Shown: in pieces, positions 21,716-32,407 of the stretch
How the letters are laid out: the number at the start of each line of letters is the position of its first letter
Numbering within the stretch: position 1 is the first letter of the stretch
Assembly: GCF_027921745.1 (NCBI RefSeq)
Contig: NC_079240.1
Location: forward strand, 799,001-863,000
DNA length: 64,000 nt
From: Schizosaccharomyces osmophilus
Lineage: Eukaryota > Ascomycota > Schizosaccharomycetes > Schizosaccharomycetales > Schizosaccharomycetaceae
Direction of reading: 5' to 3'
Position numbers and translations under genes: made by a program
Notes under the pieces: model-generated
The model's input: the letters and a program-made list of their open reading frames with translations, nothing else
What the model was told of the DNA's origin: nothing
Databases searched by the model: none

Positions 21716-22466
21716 ATGTACTACTAGACGAGTTATTTGTTCAAATATACTCAGTACTGGATATTATAAACGTTAAGCGATGAATCAAAAACCTCCTAGA
21801 AAATCAAATTTAACGAAACAACGCAGAGATATGCAAACTAATACCTCGCTTCACTTGTTCTGTTAATGAATTAAAATACAATAAATTGAAAAGATTAAAT
21901 TGTTGTTGACACCCAGTTCTCTTTGGTTCACCAAGATGCTAACCGACACTTTTTGCTCTCTTCGCTAGCATTAAGTTTATTTCAAAGAGGTGTGGAGTTA
22001 TGATTCTGAAAAAAATCATAAAGAATAAAAAATAAAAACAAAAGCTTGGTATATACCAGTAAATAATCATACAAAAAGTCAAAGAGTAGTTACTGATTTT
22101 CTTGTTTCCCAGAATTCGATTTTTCGAACTTTTGTCTAAAATGTTAATGTTGAAAAGCTTTCATAAAAGTATTCTTGGTTGTGTAAGCGTTACAATACTA
22201 TCTACATATTTCACGACATACGCTTTATGCTTCAATTGAATTCATTATGTCTATTATAAAAAACGTGAACAATAAAGGATACATTCGTTCTTCTAGGGAT
22301 AACCTATACCGATACATTTTCTCAAGCCCAAGAGATACAATTAGATAGGCATGAGGAAAAAGAATCAAATCAAGAACAGTAAAATTTTGGTGAATTACAG
22401 AATCATTTCATTCGTAGCATGAAACCCAATTGTTCCATCTGGCCAAAACAAAAAAAAGCCAATAGT
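21716..22466. other. Intergenic, no gene seen
   Basis: 750 bp between two minus-strand genes, holding the yta4 promoter and the 3' end of the THO subunit gene. AT-rich with A-tracts near 22025. No coding frame or RNA gene was identified. Confidence 0.4.
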
Positions 22467-23213
22467 TTATTTGAAGCCGGAAGAAGATGGAGTGTCCCCT
22501 TCACTGGCGATGCCTTCTTCGGAATCGGAATCAGCATCGTTGGATGGATGAAGAACAGTTCGAAATTCATCGATGCCTTGGACAATTTTTTCAAAATTCT
22601 CTTTCCTTTGGTTCCACTTCTGTTCATAGTTTTTGTTTTCTTCCTCTAATTCTTGAATGGCGCTTTCTAACTTTGCAATAGATCTAATGGCCATGGTTAA
22701 TTGACGTCTTTAATAAGCAAAGCAGCCTCACATACTCTAATTGTTCACCTCTCGACCGTAATCCTCTTGCCATGATAGGTTTGGCAAGTTCATCATATTC
22801 TTCTTGCTTTACCTGTTCCTGCTGGGCAAGGAGTAAATTTTGCTCCAAGTTTGAAATGTCTTTCTGCTCTTGCTCATAATCTTGCTCTAGTACCGTTGTT
22901 AATAAATTGCCCAAATAAATTATTATTCTCTTAAAATACTTACGGGTTTTTTCCAAGTCATTTTGATAAATATTGATTTCTTTGTCATGGGTGTCCAATT
23001 GCATTTGTAGACGAAGCCAAAAGGCAGACATGGCAGCAAACTCGATTTCTAGATTCTTTAGACTTGCTTCATCTGGCTTTTCATTCGTAAATCCCAGACA
23101 GCGACTGATCAAGCGCCGTAAAGGCCTTTCCTCAACATTCAAACGCGAACGAATTGCAGCTTCTGCTCTTATTAGTCAAGAATTCATCCAATCTGATAAA
23201 TCTTACCCTCCAT
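22467..23213 (-). CDS. THO complex subunit 7 homologue
   Basis: Four exons on the minus strand: 23213-23207 (7 nt, ATGGAGG), 23162-22944, 22886-22736 and 22683-22467 (197 aa). Donors are GTAAGA, GTAAGT and GTATGT, and all phases join. The product starts [20 protein letters not shown] and is dominated by coiled coil ([20 protein letters not shown], then [18 protein letters not shown]), ending in an acidic tail (DADSDSEEG). Thoc7/Mft1 is a coiled-coil partner of Thoc5 within THO, which packages nascent mRNA for export; the remembered S. pombe gene here is SPCC24B10.11c. The 7-nt start exon was deduced from the missing start codon of the long frame and a canonical intron. The call rests on synteny plus coiled-coil character. 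Confidence 0.75.
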
Positions 23214-23383
23214 TATTCGAGGATATTAAGTAAAAACAATTAATAGAAACGTGCAAACGAAGAAAAATGTACGAGTTTTGTTGACAGTGACTATTTTCGG
23301 TGCAGTACAGACTCCACCAAAGTGAATCTGGGAAAGCAAGAACGAAGTCCATTTTCCAGTAGAAGCGCCTTTCTTGCACTACA

Positions 23384-24196
23384 ATGTATTTGCCATTATT
23401 CCAAAAAACACCTGTGAGTGTATTCGTGTTTAATAATGTTGAGAATGCAGAGAAATTGCATCAAGAACTCATTGGCCAAAATCCTGCTTACGATTATGCC
23501 TTCATTGACGCTTCTAGTGTATGTTTGAAGATTCAAAAGGAAGATGAGAATTGAAAACTGGATCAATTCCCCTGTTTTATGGAAACTAACTATTGGTGAA
23601 CACAGATTGTATCTGTAAAGCAGATTTATAGTGCTACTATGCGTGCTCTGCAAGCTCAAGCGGATGGACAGATGAAATCAAAAACGTTGCACATGGAAGT
23701 CATTTTGTCTCTTTGTCCTAAAACAGAGGTTCGTTCTTACACATTTCATGATCCAATTAACTTGGCTGACACAATATGCAATAGATTTCCACAGCTCTAC
23801 GACAATTCGGCATGAGTAAAAAGTCCAAAAAGATTGTAGCTTTGAGAATCAACGGTGCTCCTTCAGAGGTATAGCAAAGAACTTTATGTTTAGATTAATT
23901 CACTCTTACTGAGAGCCATTTCGAAGCCCGCAAAATTTTACTAGGATTCTAACTTTATTGATTGTAGGAAGAGGAATTGGCACATGTGCTAAAAATAGTC
24001 CAAGGCACACATCTTCCTTTTAGCGACGAGACATTTCAAAAGCTAGCTGACATGAAGGTGGTAAAGAAGGTGAGTCAGTATCCACTAGATGGAACTTTTC
24101 TAATCCAAAACTTAGAACTATAAGCTAGATGTAGCCTCTATGCAGAACCCGACAGCCGCAATTTTATCTGCTATTGCTTTGCGAGGTTACTCTTAG
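23384..24196 (+). CDS. cgi121: EKC/KEOPS complex subunit Cgi121
   Basis: Five exons: 23384-23518, 23606-23728, 23785-23868, 23968-24069 and 24116-24196 (174 aa), all phase 0. Two donors are weak: GTTCGT after exon 2 and GTATAG after exon 3. Diagnostic stretches are YAFIDASS, MRALQAQA, STALRQFGMSKKSKKIVAL and SAIALRGYS, matching the order in the Cgi121/TPRKB family. The protein binds Bud32 and the 3' CCA end of tRNA within KEOPS, which makes N6-threonylcarbamoyl-adenosine at A37 of ANN-decoding tRNAs. Most of the gene is invisible in long reading frames because exons are 80-135 nt. It is divergent from the THO subunit gene, with 170 bp between start codons. Confidence 0.9.
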
Positions 24197-25021
24197 TCTT
24201 CTGCTCGAGGTTAATCTATAGCAGGCTGACTGAAGTGGACTTTATTTCAAAGAGAAAATATTTCTTCTTTTATTTAACTAATTTTATTTGGGTTTGAATA
24301 TGTGCTGACCATTTTCGTCTTTCCCTCAGCAAAGCTTTTCAATGTTCACTATGGATGCAAACATAGAAGAATTTAATGCGATAAAGAAATTAATAGAGAA
24401 TGAAAAAAGGATTAAAGGGTATTTTGGCTTCTATTTTTGGTTTGTTTGATATTTTTTTTCTGTATATTTTTTTTTTACAAAAACCACCTTCAATATTCTA
24501 ATTTTTTGTAAATTAGAACTTTCTTTATAAAATTTATTAAAACCAATGTTTGCGTAGAAAAATCTGAATACAGGTTTTCATAAACTTTTGCGAACACAAT
24601 TTTCTTTACCACTACCAAACACACGTATATGTTTTCCAAACTTTGGCTTTATAGATTTGCTGGTTCAATATTACAGTTGTGATCGTTATTTCTCCATGAA
24701 ACACCAAATTGGGACTCTGTGATCCTTGCTTCTCATAGTAAAACATTTTGCTTTGGTATTCAGTGGTTTCTTGCGCTTATGCTGAACTTCATATAGACTG
24801 GGGAGGCTAAAGCATCGTCATTGTTTATCGCCTGTTTTGATCGTTTGCAAAACAGAAAATTCGTTTTACGCTCACGTCGTAGTAGGCCACATCGAGCACT
24901 TCAAGTGCTCAAAGAAATAAAAAATATCGCTATACCTCATACGTTTTATTCACTCATTTTTACTGTTTATCTTCATTAGAAAGATAATTATTTTATGTGA
25001 AACTGTTTGTGATTCTGTTCA
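24197..25021. other. Intergenic, no firm gene
   Basis: About 825 bp between cgi121 and skb5. An ATG at 24350 opens a 32-codon frame (MDANIEEFNAIKKLIENEK...) that is Lys/Glu-rich and could be a short peptide, but has no support. T-tracts near 24455-24475 suit a 3' region. No snoRNA boxes or tRNA were recognised. Confidence 0.35.
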
Positions 25022-25453
25022 ATGACTGGAGGCAAAATTGAAAATTCCTACTCGGTTATTGCAAGAGACTATCTCTATCCAGTCGGTCATGAGTTATTTT
25101 TTGGTTTCCATGCGCGTGACATCGAGAAAGTGGAAGAAGCTTTTGAAGACGATGGAGATGTGAATTATTCCGAGAACATAACCAGAGATGCGGGTATGTT
25201 TAGCATATCAAATGATATTGATGCTAATTACTCCGAAACCGAGGATTCGGACGATCCAAACACCATACAGGTTGTTTGTGATGCTGTTGCTCTATATGAC
25301 TTTGAACCTTTGCATGAGAATGAACTGGGCGTCTCCGAGGGTCAGACAGTATGCATCCTATCAGAAGTTAGTCATGGTTGGCTAGTTGCATACGATGAGC
25401 TTTCAGGAAAAAGCGGTCTTGTCCCGGAGTCTTACGTTAATTTGATCCAGTAA
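25022..25453 (+). CDS. skb5: SH3-domain protein Skb5 (Shk1 kinase binding)
   Basis: Single exon, 143 aa. An acidic N-terminal half (EEAFEDDGDVNYSE, ETEDSDDP) is followed by one C-terminal SH3 domain (~82-141) with the conserved ALYDFEPLHENEL motif, the GWL Trp, and GLVPESYVNLI. This layout and size match S. pombe Skb5, which binds and activates the PAK kinase Shk1 and also restrains the cell-integrity MAPK pathway. No signal peptide or membrane segment. Confidence 0.92.
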   Translation: MTGGKIENSYSVIARDYLYPVGHELFFGFHARDIEKVEEAFEDDGDVNYSENITRDAGMFSISNDIDANYSETEDSDDPNTIQVVCDAVALYDFEPLHENELGVSEGQTVCILSEVSHGWLVAYDELSGKSGLVPESYVNLIQ

Positions 25454-26038
25454 ACTTGTCTTATTATTTTTTGATTTTGTCCACGTTTGGATATCTGTAT
25501 ATTAGCTACCTAATGCACTAATCTGGAAACTTTTCGTTGTGTACGCTATCTCGTTCTGTCTATTTTTATATAACAAGTCACTCTTTTTTGCCGTTATAGT
25601 GTCACTCTTTTTGTTTATCCGCCGCGTCATGTCATTTTTGTTGTTATCAATGATATTATTAGAATGTTTAAAAAAACCCCCGATGGGTCTTTGCAGCAGA
25701 TACTCAAACACGATAAAGAAAAACAAATTAACCGTTTTGTTGCAACCTTCTAATAGCTTTACGTCTCCTAATCTCAAGGAGAAGGGTTAGAATGTACCGT
25801 GTTTTACGGGAGTTCTTTTCCTGTAGAGTTACATTGGTTGCTAGAATAACCGTAAGTCATAGTACATATCAAGACCAAAAATACCCTTGGTGTGTCTCCA
25901 TTTGAGAACGAACATTTTAAATTAGATGAAATGTTGATGTTAAAACCCAGGACGATTTGAGTGTATGTTGAATCTCATCAAGATTAAACTTTTACTTGAA
26001 ACGGTAAGTCGTACGCAGGAAAACAGAGTCGTCAATAA
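25454..26038. other. Convergent 3' region skb5 / xlf1
   Basis: 585 bp between two stop codons. Two overlapping open frames on opposite strands at 25502-25790 lack start context and have random composition. No gene seen. Confidence 0.4.
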
Positions 26039-26760
26039 TTATTCAAAAAAGTCATAATTTATTCGTGAACGTTTAGGAGATATAAGGTCGACAAAGGCCG
26101 GCCGCTTCTTTGGTGTAGATGGAGTGGACTTTGCTGAGCGTTCTGCTGCAGCTCTGTCAATCCATGAGTGATCATGAAGTTGTTGGGATCTGTCTTGTAC
26201 AATTGAAAATAAAGATCCGGCAGGTGAACGAATTTCAGAAGAAAGAAAGTGATAAGTGAGAGGAAACCAAATCATTGTTGACATTGCTTCTGCTGGCTGC
26301 AGTCGGAGTGACCATTTCCAACTGAGCTGAATGTCTTTTGTCACTTTGCCGTTGCATATTAAAGAAATGGACTCGTCAGATTTTGTTTCTTCTAGCTTAG
26401 CATTGCTTTCTGACGAGACGTTTAAAAGTAGTTCGCTGAGTATTTCGATTAGTGTATCAAAAGTTTCAAAAGGATCAATTGGACATCGTTCTTTCTGATA
26501 TTGTTAGTCGCATATGTTTAGTAAAATTAGAATGAAATAGTAATCCGTATTCCAGAGTCACTGCTTTCTGCAATGGAAGAAGAGGGTGACGAGCGACGTA
26601 CCTCTGCTTGTTCGATAGTTTGGTCCTTTGAGTATGAGCATCCCCATAGCCTTGTTAGATCAGTGATGGAAATTTTCATAACATAGTCTGAACCCTCAGA
26701 ATTAAAATGAGCTCGGATAAAATGATAGTTATGACCACGTAATTGCGTCCAGTTAGACAT
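26039..26760 (-). CDS. xlf1: DNA-repair factor Xlf1 (NHEJ, XLF/Nej1 family)
   Basis: Two exons on the minus strand, 26760-26602 and 26494-26039 (204 aa). The donor GTACGT and acceptor TATCAG with GACTAAC upstream give a phase-0 join (..TIEQAE | KERCPIDPFETF..). The N-terminal head is beta-rich, the middle is a helical stalk region (DTLIEILSELLLNVSS), and the C terminus is basic (TPKKRPAFVDLISPKRSR), as expected for XLF's DNA- or Ku-binding tail. XLF supports Lig4-dependent end joining. XLF proteins diverge quickly, so the assignment leans on length, tail and gene order (S. pombe SPCC24B10.14c). Confidence 0.75.
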
Positions 26761-27065
26761 GAAACCCAGAAATTAATTCAAACTCTTTGGCGGTTGCTTT
26801 AACGTCGGTAACGTTTTACTCAACTTGTCTGGGTGTTTTATAACAATTAAAGTGTTGATTTTATATCTAAGCAACTAAGTAAAGTATTTGATAGCTGTGT
26901 TTGAATTTGTGTCTTAAGGTAGTGGTCATTCTAGGAATGCATGAAAGACAATGTTAATTATGCCAAAACTAATCCGAAATTATTAAGATATATAAAAGGA
27001 CATCGCAAACTTTTCCAAAATAACAAGAGTAATTGCTAGGATGAGTAAAAAGAATAAAAAAAAGC

Positions 27066-27138
27066 TGATCCCGCCAGGAGTCGAACCTGGAATCTCCTGA
27101 TCCGTAGTCAGGCGCCTTGACCATTGGGCCACGAGACC
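27066..27138 (-). tRNA. tRNA-Arg (anticodon ACG)
   Basis: 73-nt cloverleaf on the minus strand. The acceptor arms GGTCTCG / CGGGATC pair over 7 bp (one G-U), the anticodon arm is CCTGA-CTACGGA-TCAGG with anticodon ACG, and the T arm is TTCGACT-containing. No intron. The discriminator base is A. It decodes CGU and, through inosine, CGC/CGA. Confidence 0.95.
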
Positions 27139-27932
27139 ATACTTAATGACTTCGCTTTCCATGTATCAACTTTCCTAAATGGTAGATTTCTCAAATGGAA
27201 GCCCAAAAACATTTGGAAAACTACATTGTACGAAACATATAAGTAGTCAGAAAGACGTCAAACTCTCGAGATAACTAAAGTATTCTTCCTACGAAAATCT
27301 TTCGCGAGTATCCTGTATAATAATGCATCGAACAGCAACCAGTCTTTTCCAGCGATGATATACAGGTACCGCAAGCAAGTACACGAACTGGAGGATGGAA
27401 AGGTAACAATGTTGTTTATTTAATATTAGTATATCGAATAGTAGTATTATACGAGTTTTTATATAAGTATATATGCACGAAACAAACTATGACATCGCTT
27501 CATGGAGAAACAGCTTTAGAGGGCCCAATCCGTTCGTTGTTGTTTGTTTTGTATGCTCATTTTTTAATTGTTGTTTCTCCAACTTTCTAGTTGATCCTTT
27601 TGCATAAATTGAGGTTCGTTTGGGCTCCGTAGCAAATATTCGTTGGTCGGTCCTCTACTTGCAATCCTTCGAGTTTATCCTGTTTCTCTTGAGATTAGGA
27701 CGGTAAAAAAAAATCCAGCTCTATTACTGCATCTAAAATTTCGGATCATTTTGTCCTTGTTTGGTAGCGTTGATGATACATTGGGGGATATTTCTTGAAT
27801 AGACTCAACGGTTCTTGGAACATACTATATATCTTTACATTTCTTGCTATTGCTTCTTTTTTGTTTTTTCTTCGATTGTGCTCTGTTAAATTTTGCTAAA
27901 GCGGCTTTCTGAATCTTGTTTCTTGTACGATT
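27139..27932. promoter_or_regulatory. Upstream region of the PIN-domain gene
   Basis: About 800 bp between tRNA-Arg and the next gene. It contains alternating TATATA sequence near 27460-27475. A short ATG frame at 27356 (MIYRYRKQVHELEDGK) runs into a GTAACA and could be a 5' exon, but I found no matching acceptor, so I do not call it. Confidence 0.35.
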
Positions 27933-29339
27933 ATGGGCGTACCAACACTTTTGAGTCATGTAGAGGTCAATGATCCTATGGAGATCGATTCTATTATTGA
28001 TTCTATCAACAAGGACCGTTCGGAAAACAAATATGCTTCGTCTCGTCCCCCGTCATTGTCACAAATCTTACCAAAGCTAGACTCGATATCGTTTGCTTCT
28101 CCCAAAGCAAAGGAAATTCTAAGACCTCAAGGTTTGTTTATCGTGGACACAAACTTTCTCTTATCACATCTTGTTTTATGTCAAAATCTCCTGGAAGTAC
28201 TTTCTAGGCAGTTTCCCCATATAGTGATCCTCCTTCCTTGGGTGGTGCTTCAAGAGCTAGACGGGTTGAAATCAGATACCAAAGCATCGTGCGGTTACTT
28301 GGCTAGGCAAGCTCATGATTTTCTGTTACAATGCTTTCGTGCCAGCCTTCCAAACTTGCGCGGTCAAAAGCTTCACGAAAGGTGCTCTGCAAGTGAGTCA
28401 GGAGATAATGCAGTATTGGATTGCTGTGTTTATTTTCAGGACGAAAAATTGACACCTGTCAATCTATTGTCAGACGATAAAAATCTTTGCATCAAAGCAG
28501 CCGTACATCACGTTTCATCACAGAGTTACTCCAAAACCACAGATCCGATTTCTTTGGTTCGTGAAGCTTTTCCTTCAATAGATGTACCTGTTCAGTCCGC
28601 CGAGTTAGAGCATCCCCGTATGGAAATTGATACTTCTCTCGCCCCTACAACTCAGCAAAAAAGTCTTTCGTTTACTGAAAACCTTCAACCCAGTTTAGCT
28701 ATCGACATGCCTATGGATGCATCTCGTGACAAGTCAACTTGGGGATCTCGGTACGCACACTTTTCAGCTGTGCAAAGTCAAACTCAAAATTCACGTCCAA
28801 TGTCCCCTTCTCAATATGTTCCCTATACTTACACATTGCTAACCAAGGATCAAATTCTACATGCCTCTCATCCCCGGGCTAGCAAACTAATCGACCAAAT
28901 TACAAAAGTTTTAGTGGAAGAAACAGCTTTCTTATTGTCGATGAACTTGACAAATCTATGGGGAGATTATCGTCTGGCTATGAAAAAGTTACTAGCCTCT
29001 TCAAGTTTCCCGCCAGAAAGCATTCATGATGTTGCTAATGAACTCTATATTCATTGGTATACTTGCTTTGATGGATACGTGCCATCAGGTGACCGAAAAT
29101 TCTTAAAAGCAAAAGCATCCAAGTGGGACGAATGGTTTATGTGGGCAGAAACTGGTTTAGGGATCGGGCCCAGATGCCAAGAAGAGTTCACAGAAACCAT
29201 TTTGTATTGGTCGAACCTTTGGTCCATCATGAGTCGCAAGGAAGTTCTAGAGGATAAAGCTACCGAATACGTTGTTTTTAGGGAAGAAAATATAGAAAAA
29301 TGGGTTCAACGGTCTATGCGTTCAGCAATTTTATCATAA
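27933..29339 (+). CDS. PIN-domain RNA endonuclease, Swt1-like
   Basis: Single exon, 468 aa. A PIN domain spans ~67-195: FIVDTNFLLSHL supplies the first catalytic Asp, ILLPWVVLQELDGLKSD the Glu/Asp pair, and LLSDDKNLCIKAA the later acidic residues. This is the classic DTN...ELD...SDDxN pattern. The C-terminal half (~300-460) is helical and matches the Swt1-type C-terminal region. Swt1 is a nuclear endonuclease that degrades faulty mRNPs at the nuclear pore. N-terminal ~55 residues are probably disordered. All key acidic residues are present, so it should be active. Confidence 0.85.
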   Translation: MGVPTLLSHVEVNDPMEIDSIIDSINKDRSENKYASSRPPSLSQILPKLDSISFASPKAKEILRPQGLFIVDTNFLLSHLVLCQNLLEVLSRQFPHIVILLPWVVLQELDGLKSDTKASCGYLARQAHDFLLQCFRASLPNLRGQKLHERCSASESGDNAVLDCCVYFQDEKLTPVNLLSDDKNLCIKAAVHHVSSQSYSKTTDPISLVREAFPSIDVPVQSAELEHPRMEIDTSLAPTTQQKSLSFTENLQPSLAIDMPMDASRDKSTWGSRYAHFSAVQSQTQNSRPMSPSQYVPYTYTLLTKDQILHASHPRASKLIDQITKVLVEETAFLLSMNLTNLWGDYRLAMKKLLASSSFPPESIHDVANELYIHWYTCFDGYVPSGDRKFLKAKASKWDEWFMWAETGLGIGPRCQEEFTETILYWSNLWSIMSRKEVLEDKATEYVVFREENIEKWVQRSMRSAILS

Positions 29340-29365
29340 AGATAAGAATGAGAATTTACTAGAAC

Positions 29366-29749
29366 TTATGCATTTGATTTTTCCTTTCGCTCCTCAATCA
29401 TATTGTTTACAGCACCCATCACCTTTGTAAAAGCTGATAGAATTTCCGGATCATTGGGAAACTCCCCTTGAAGAGTAACACTACAAAATGCTTGAATTTG
29501 ATACCGTTTCGAAAGTATTCTCGACATCCTTCTTGAAAGGTCGTCAATAGATCCAACTCCTACTAAATCAGTGGTAGCCGTATCCTCTCCCATGGGTACG
29601 CCAAGCGTCAAATTTCCAGACGGACAAGATCCACTGTTGCTTGCCCAGACATAAATTGAGGATGAAGGAAGCATTTCCACAAGCTGAATCCACACATGGG
29701 GAGCCCCCTGAATACTTGTTTCAAGAACCTTTTGACTTATTTCAAACAT
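29366..29749 (-). CDS. Proteasome assembly chaperone (PAC4/Poc4-like)
   Basis: Single exon, 127 aa, ATG start. It has alternating hydrophobic strands (VWIQLVEMLPSSSIYVWAS), a Gly-rich loop (GNLTLGVPMG), and a C-terminal helix, the compact fold expected for the small PAC3/PAC4 chaperones that guide alpha-ring assembly of the 20S core. Its stop lies only 27 bp from the stop of the convergent PIN-domain gene. The family is suggested by size, composition and my memory of the S. pombe order (SPCC24B10.16c); it lacks a strong diagnostic motif. Confidence 0.6.
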   Translation of the reverse strand: MFEISQKVLETSIQGAPHVWIQLVEMLPSSSIYVWASNSGSCPSGNLTLGVPMGEDTATTDLVGVGSIDDLSRRMSRILSKRYQIQAFCSVTLQGEFPNDPEILSAFTKVMGAVNNMIEERKEKSNA

Positions 29750-30184
29750 CTTAGCTGTAACCCAATTGGTTTGTTTTTTCTTCGTAAAAATCGATTCTTG
29801 TTATATGATACGACACGTTTAAGAAACTCTTCGTAAGGTAGCAATTCCAATTTCGTGAACCGTCCTAAAACTGGTGAACGAGTCCTTTATTATAATGAAA
29901 ATTTTCTTCGACAAGAACCGCTTTGACCGTATTGTTGTTTAAACCATGGTACAGTGTATACCCACTACGAAGTTGGTTTCGTATAGGAAATCCATATAAC
30001 GAATGTTGATACAGTCTGTATTATTATTTTTGTGATTGGTAAAAAGCGTATCGCTAAAAAAGATACTGTAAAGCAGTCGGAAATGCTAAATGCCTTTGTT
30101 TACATTTTCTACTAGGTACCAGTTTCCTTCCACCAACAACGTCGCTTTGAAGAAGACAAATTGTTGCTTTTTGTCACAAGGAAA
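29750..30184. promoter_or_regulatory. Divergent promoter region
   Basis: 435 bp between the start codons of the PAC4-like gene and emp24. A forkhead-type TTTGTTTACATTT lies near 30095, about 90 bp before the emp24 ATG. No coding frame. Confidence 0.35.
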
Positions 30185-30948
30185 ATGGTGTCTTTAAATA
30201 CGATAAAACTCGTTTTTTGGGTTTCTCTTTTTTCTATTGTTTTTGGACACGGAATCCATTTACCACCTCATCAAACTGGTATGTTAGTGTATTTCAATGA
30301 CTGTTTAGTTTCGCCCTGCTAAGTTTTCAGAATGCTTTTATGAAAATTTAAGAACAAATGATAAAATGTCGGTTACGTATCAAACCAACCTGGGTGGAGA
30401 TCAGCTTGTTTCCTTGAGTGTCTATAATCCTCTTAATCAACTTATGCATCAAGAAGTTCCAAGTGCTATGTCACAGTATTCGTTTACTGTTGAAACCCCA
30501 GGGAAGTATAAGTACTGCTTTAAAAATGTAAGTGTAAATAAGCAAATCACCGAAAAGGGATAGTACGGCTGAAGTGTGTTTCGTTCTTTTTGGGCTTTTT
30601 CAAGCTGTGCACCGTGCTGAAACTAACCTTTATTTTAAGGATGCTTTGGATAACGAGGCTAAAGAAGTTTTATTTAACGTTCATGGAGTTATCTATGTTT
30701 CTGATGAAGATTTAGAAGCAAACAATCCTTTGATCGGAAAAGTTCGCAACCTTCACGATACTATTTCTCGAGTCAAATCTGAGCAAGAATATTTCCTTGC
30801 TCGTGAACGCGTTCACCGAGATACAGCCGAAAGTACGAATGACCGCGTTAAATGGTGGAGTATTCTTCAAACTGTTATTTTATTGTCCGTCTGTGGTTTT
30901 CAAATTATCTACCTGAAACGTCTCTTTGAAGTGAAGCGTGTTGTATAA
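30185..30948 (+). CDS. emp24: p24-family cargo receptor Emp24
   Basis: Three exons: 30185-30278, 30331-30527 and 30640-30948 (199 aa). Donors are GTATGT and GTAAGT; the second acceptor is the rarer AAG, 13 bp after CTAAC. There is a signal peptide (~1-21), then a GOLD domain (ECFYENL ... GKYKYCFKN), a luminal coiled coil with ARERVHRDTAESTNDRV, one membrane helix (ILQTVILLSVCGFQIIYL) and a short cytosolic tail LKRLFEVKRVV. The tail carries the FE(V)xRxxV pattern that binds COPII/COPI coats. It cycles between ER and Golgi and packages GPI-anchored cargo, so it is needed by proteins such as Meu10 further along. Confidence 0.95.
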
Positions 30949-31599
30949 GTTCTGTGTTTCCAAAAGCGCTGATGCATACCCGACTTGTTGTGTCTAAGTA
31001 TTAAGCGAAAACTGTTTTCGAGACGTATCATCCGATCATCTTTACGAAAGAATTGAAACATAGATTGAGGGAGGTACACTATTTAGAATAATAAAGGAAA
31101 TGTTGAATCTGTTCTCCTTCATCATGGTTCTATAGGCGTTGAGTTATGTTAATCATTCAAGCAACTCTTGATCAGTTCTATTCTTTCTTTAAATTATGAA
31201 ATCTTTTACTGCGATTAATACATATCTTTTTCCTGTCAATCCCATTTTCTTTTTGATCATTACCCCATTGTGCAAAAGTCTGGCATGGTGAAGCAGAACA
31301 GTTTCCCATAATAGAGTTGAAAAGGTGTTTATTTGCTGGTTTTTTTTTTTAAAATTGGCTGCGTGATATGAACATGTCTGTTACCACTTAAACTGATCAT
31401 AAGCAAGAGTTCTTCGTTATTTAAATTCAAGGAGTGAGAATAGAGTATTATTAAATTTTAAAGTGTTTTCTCTTGCTTATAGTTTGTTTTTCAATGCCTT
31501 TTTACTTTGGGCAACTTTGAATTGTTACTTGGTGGTTGTCACTTGTATAAATATAGATGGCAAAACTTTTCTTGTATTTGGATTAAACCAATTGCAAGT
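30949..31599. other. Intergenic, no gene seen
   Basis: 650 bp between emp24 and the L10K gene. A T10 run lies near 31345. No coding frame or structured RNA was identified. Confidence 0.4.
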
Positions 31600-32162
31600 A
31601 TGCCTCAAGGAGAAGTAAAGAAGAAAGGCCCACAGAATACTAAGAATGCTCACAAAATTTCTAAACAAAAGAAGAATGTGAAGAAAGGAGGTAAGTGTCT
31701 GTCAGGGCGTAAGAATGGGTTTTGTTGGTAAAAGTATTTGTTGGTTATCTGGAGTCATTGTTCGGATTCACGAAGGATTGTGTATGATAATTTATGCCAT
31801 AGTGAAAAAACGAGGTGAATTTACTGCTGTAGCGTCAGATAGCATGTCTATTTTTACCACAAAACATTGCCCTGCTCAAACTGAATGGAATTTATACTAA
31901 CTTTAGTTTAGCCCGTTATTTTGCTCCTAGAAAAGCTGCTGCAGTCAAAGATCATTTGGCTAATGAGGTAAGTTGTCGATTTTTGTTTAATGACTATAAA
32001 GTTGAATGTTTCTGACCTTTTTTATAGGGTATTACCAAGACCATTAACACTCGGAACGAACGCATGGCTGCTGGACTTGCCAGTCAGCAGTTGGGTACAT
32101 TGACAGTTACCAAAAGCTTGGGAGACGATGCTCTCAAAGAATTGAAAGAACAGAAGCGTTAA
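31600..32162 (+). CDS. UPF0390 / L10K (Leydig cell tumour 10 kDa) family protein
   Basis: Three exons: 31600-31690, 31912-31967 and 32028-32162 (93 aa). Donors are GTAAGT; acceptors TTTAG and ATAG. The N terminus is very basic (EVKKKGPQNTKNAHKISKQK) followed by FAPRKAAAVK and INTRNERMAAGLASQQ, the UPF0390 pattern. The basic Lys-rich head suggests nucleolar localisation and RNA contact; the molecular role in yeast is unknown. The first intron (221 nt) is long for this genus. Confidence 0.9.
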
Positions 32163-32407
32163 TGACTTGCTAAGCTATGATAACATAAAAGTTTTGGGAC
32201 GTGGTATTGGTATATTAATAAATTATTGAGTTTATATATTTTGCTATTAGTAAAACAATCTGCGAGAGGAGATATATACATTAAGAAGACAACTATGTAC
32301 ATGATTCACCATCTATGTAGTGGGAATAGCAAGTGAAATATCTTTAATCTGTAAATAAATGCCACTAAATCTTAGAAACACAAAAGACAAAGAAGTAAGG
32401 TAAATAC

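Noticed and set aside
25502-25790. Overlapping frames on both strands between skb5 and xlf1
   Set aside because: Low-complexity Phe/Leu/Lys frames produced by AT-rich 3' sequence.
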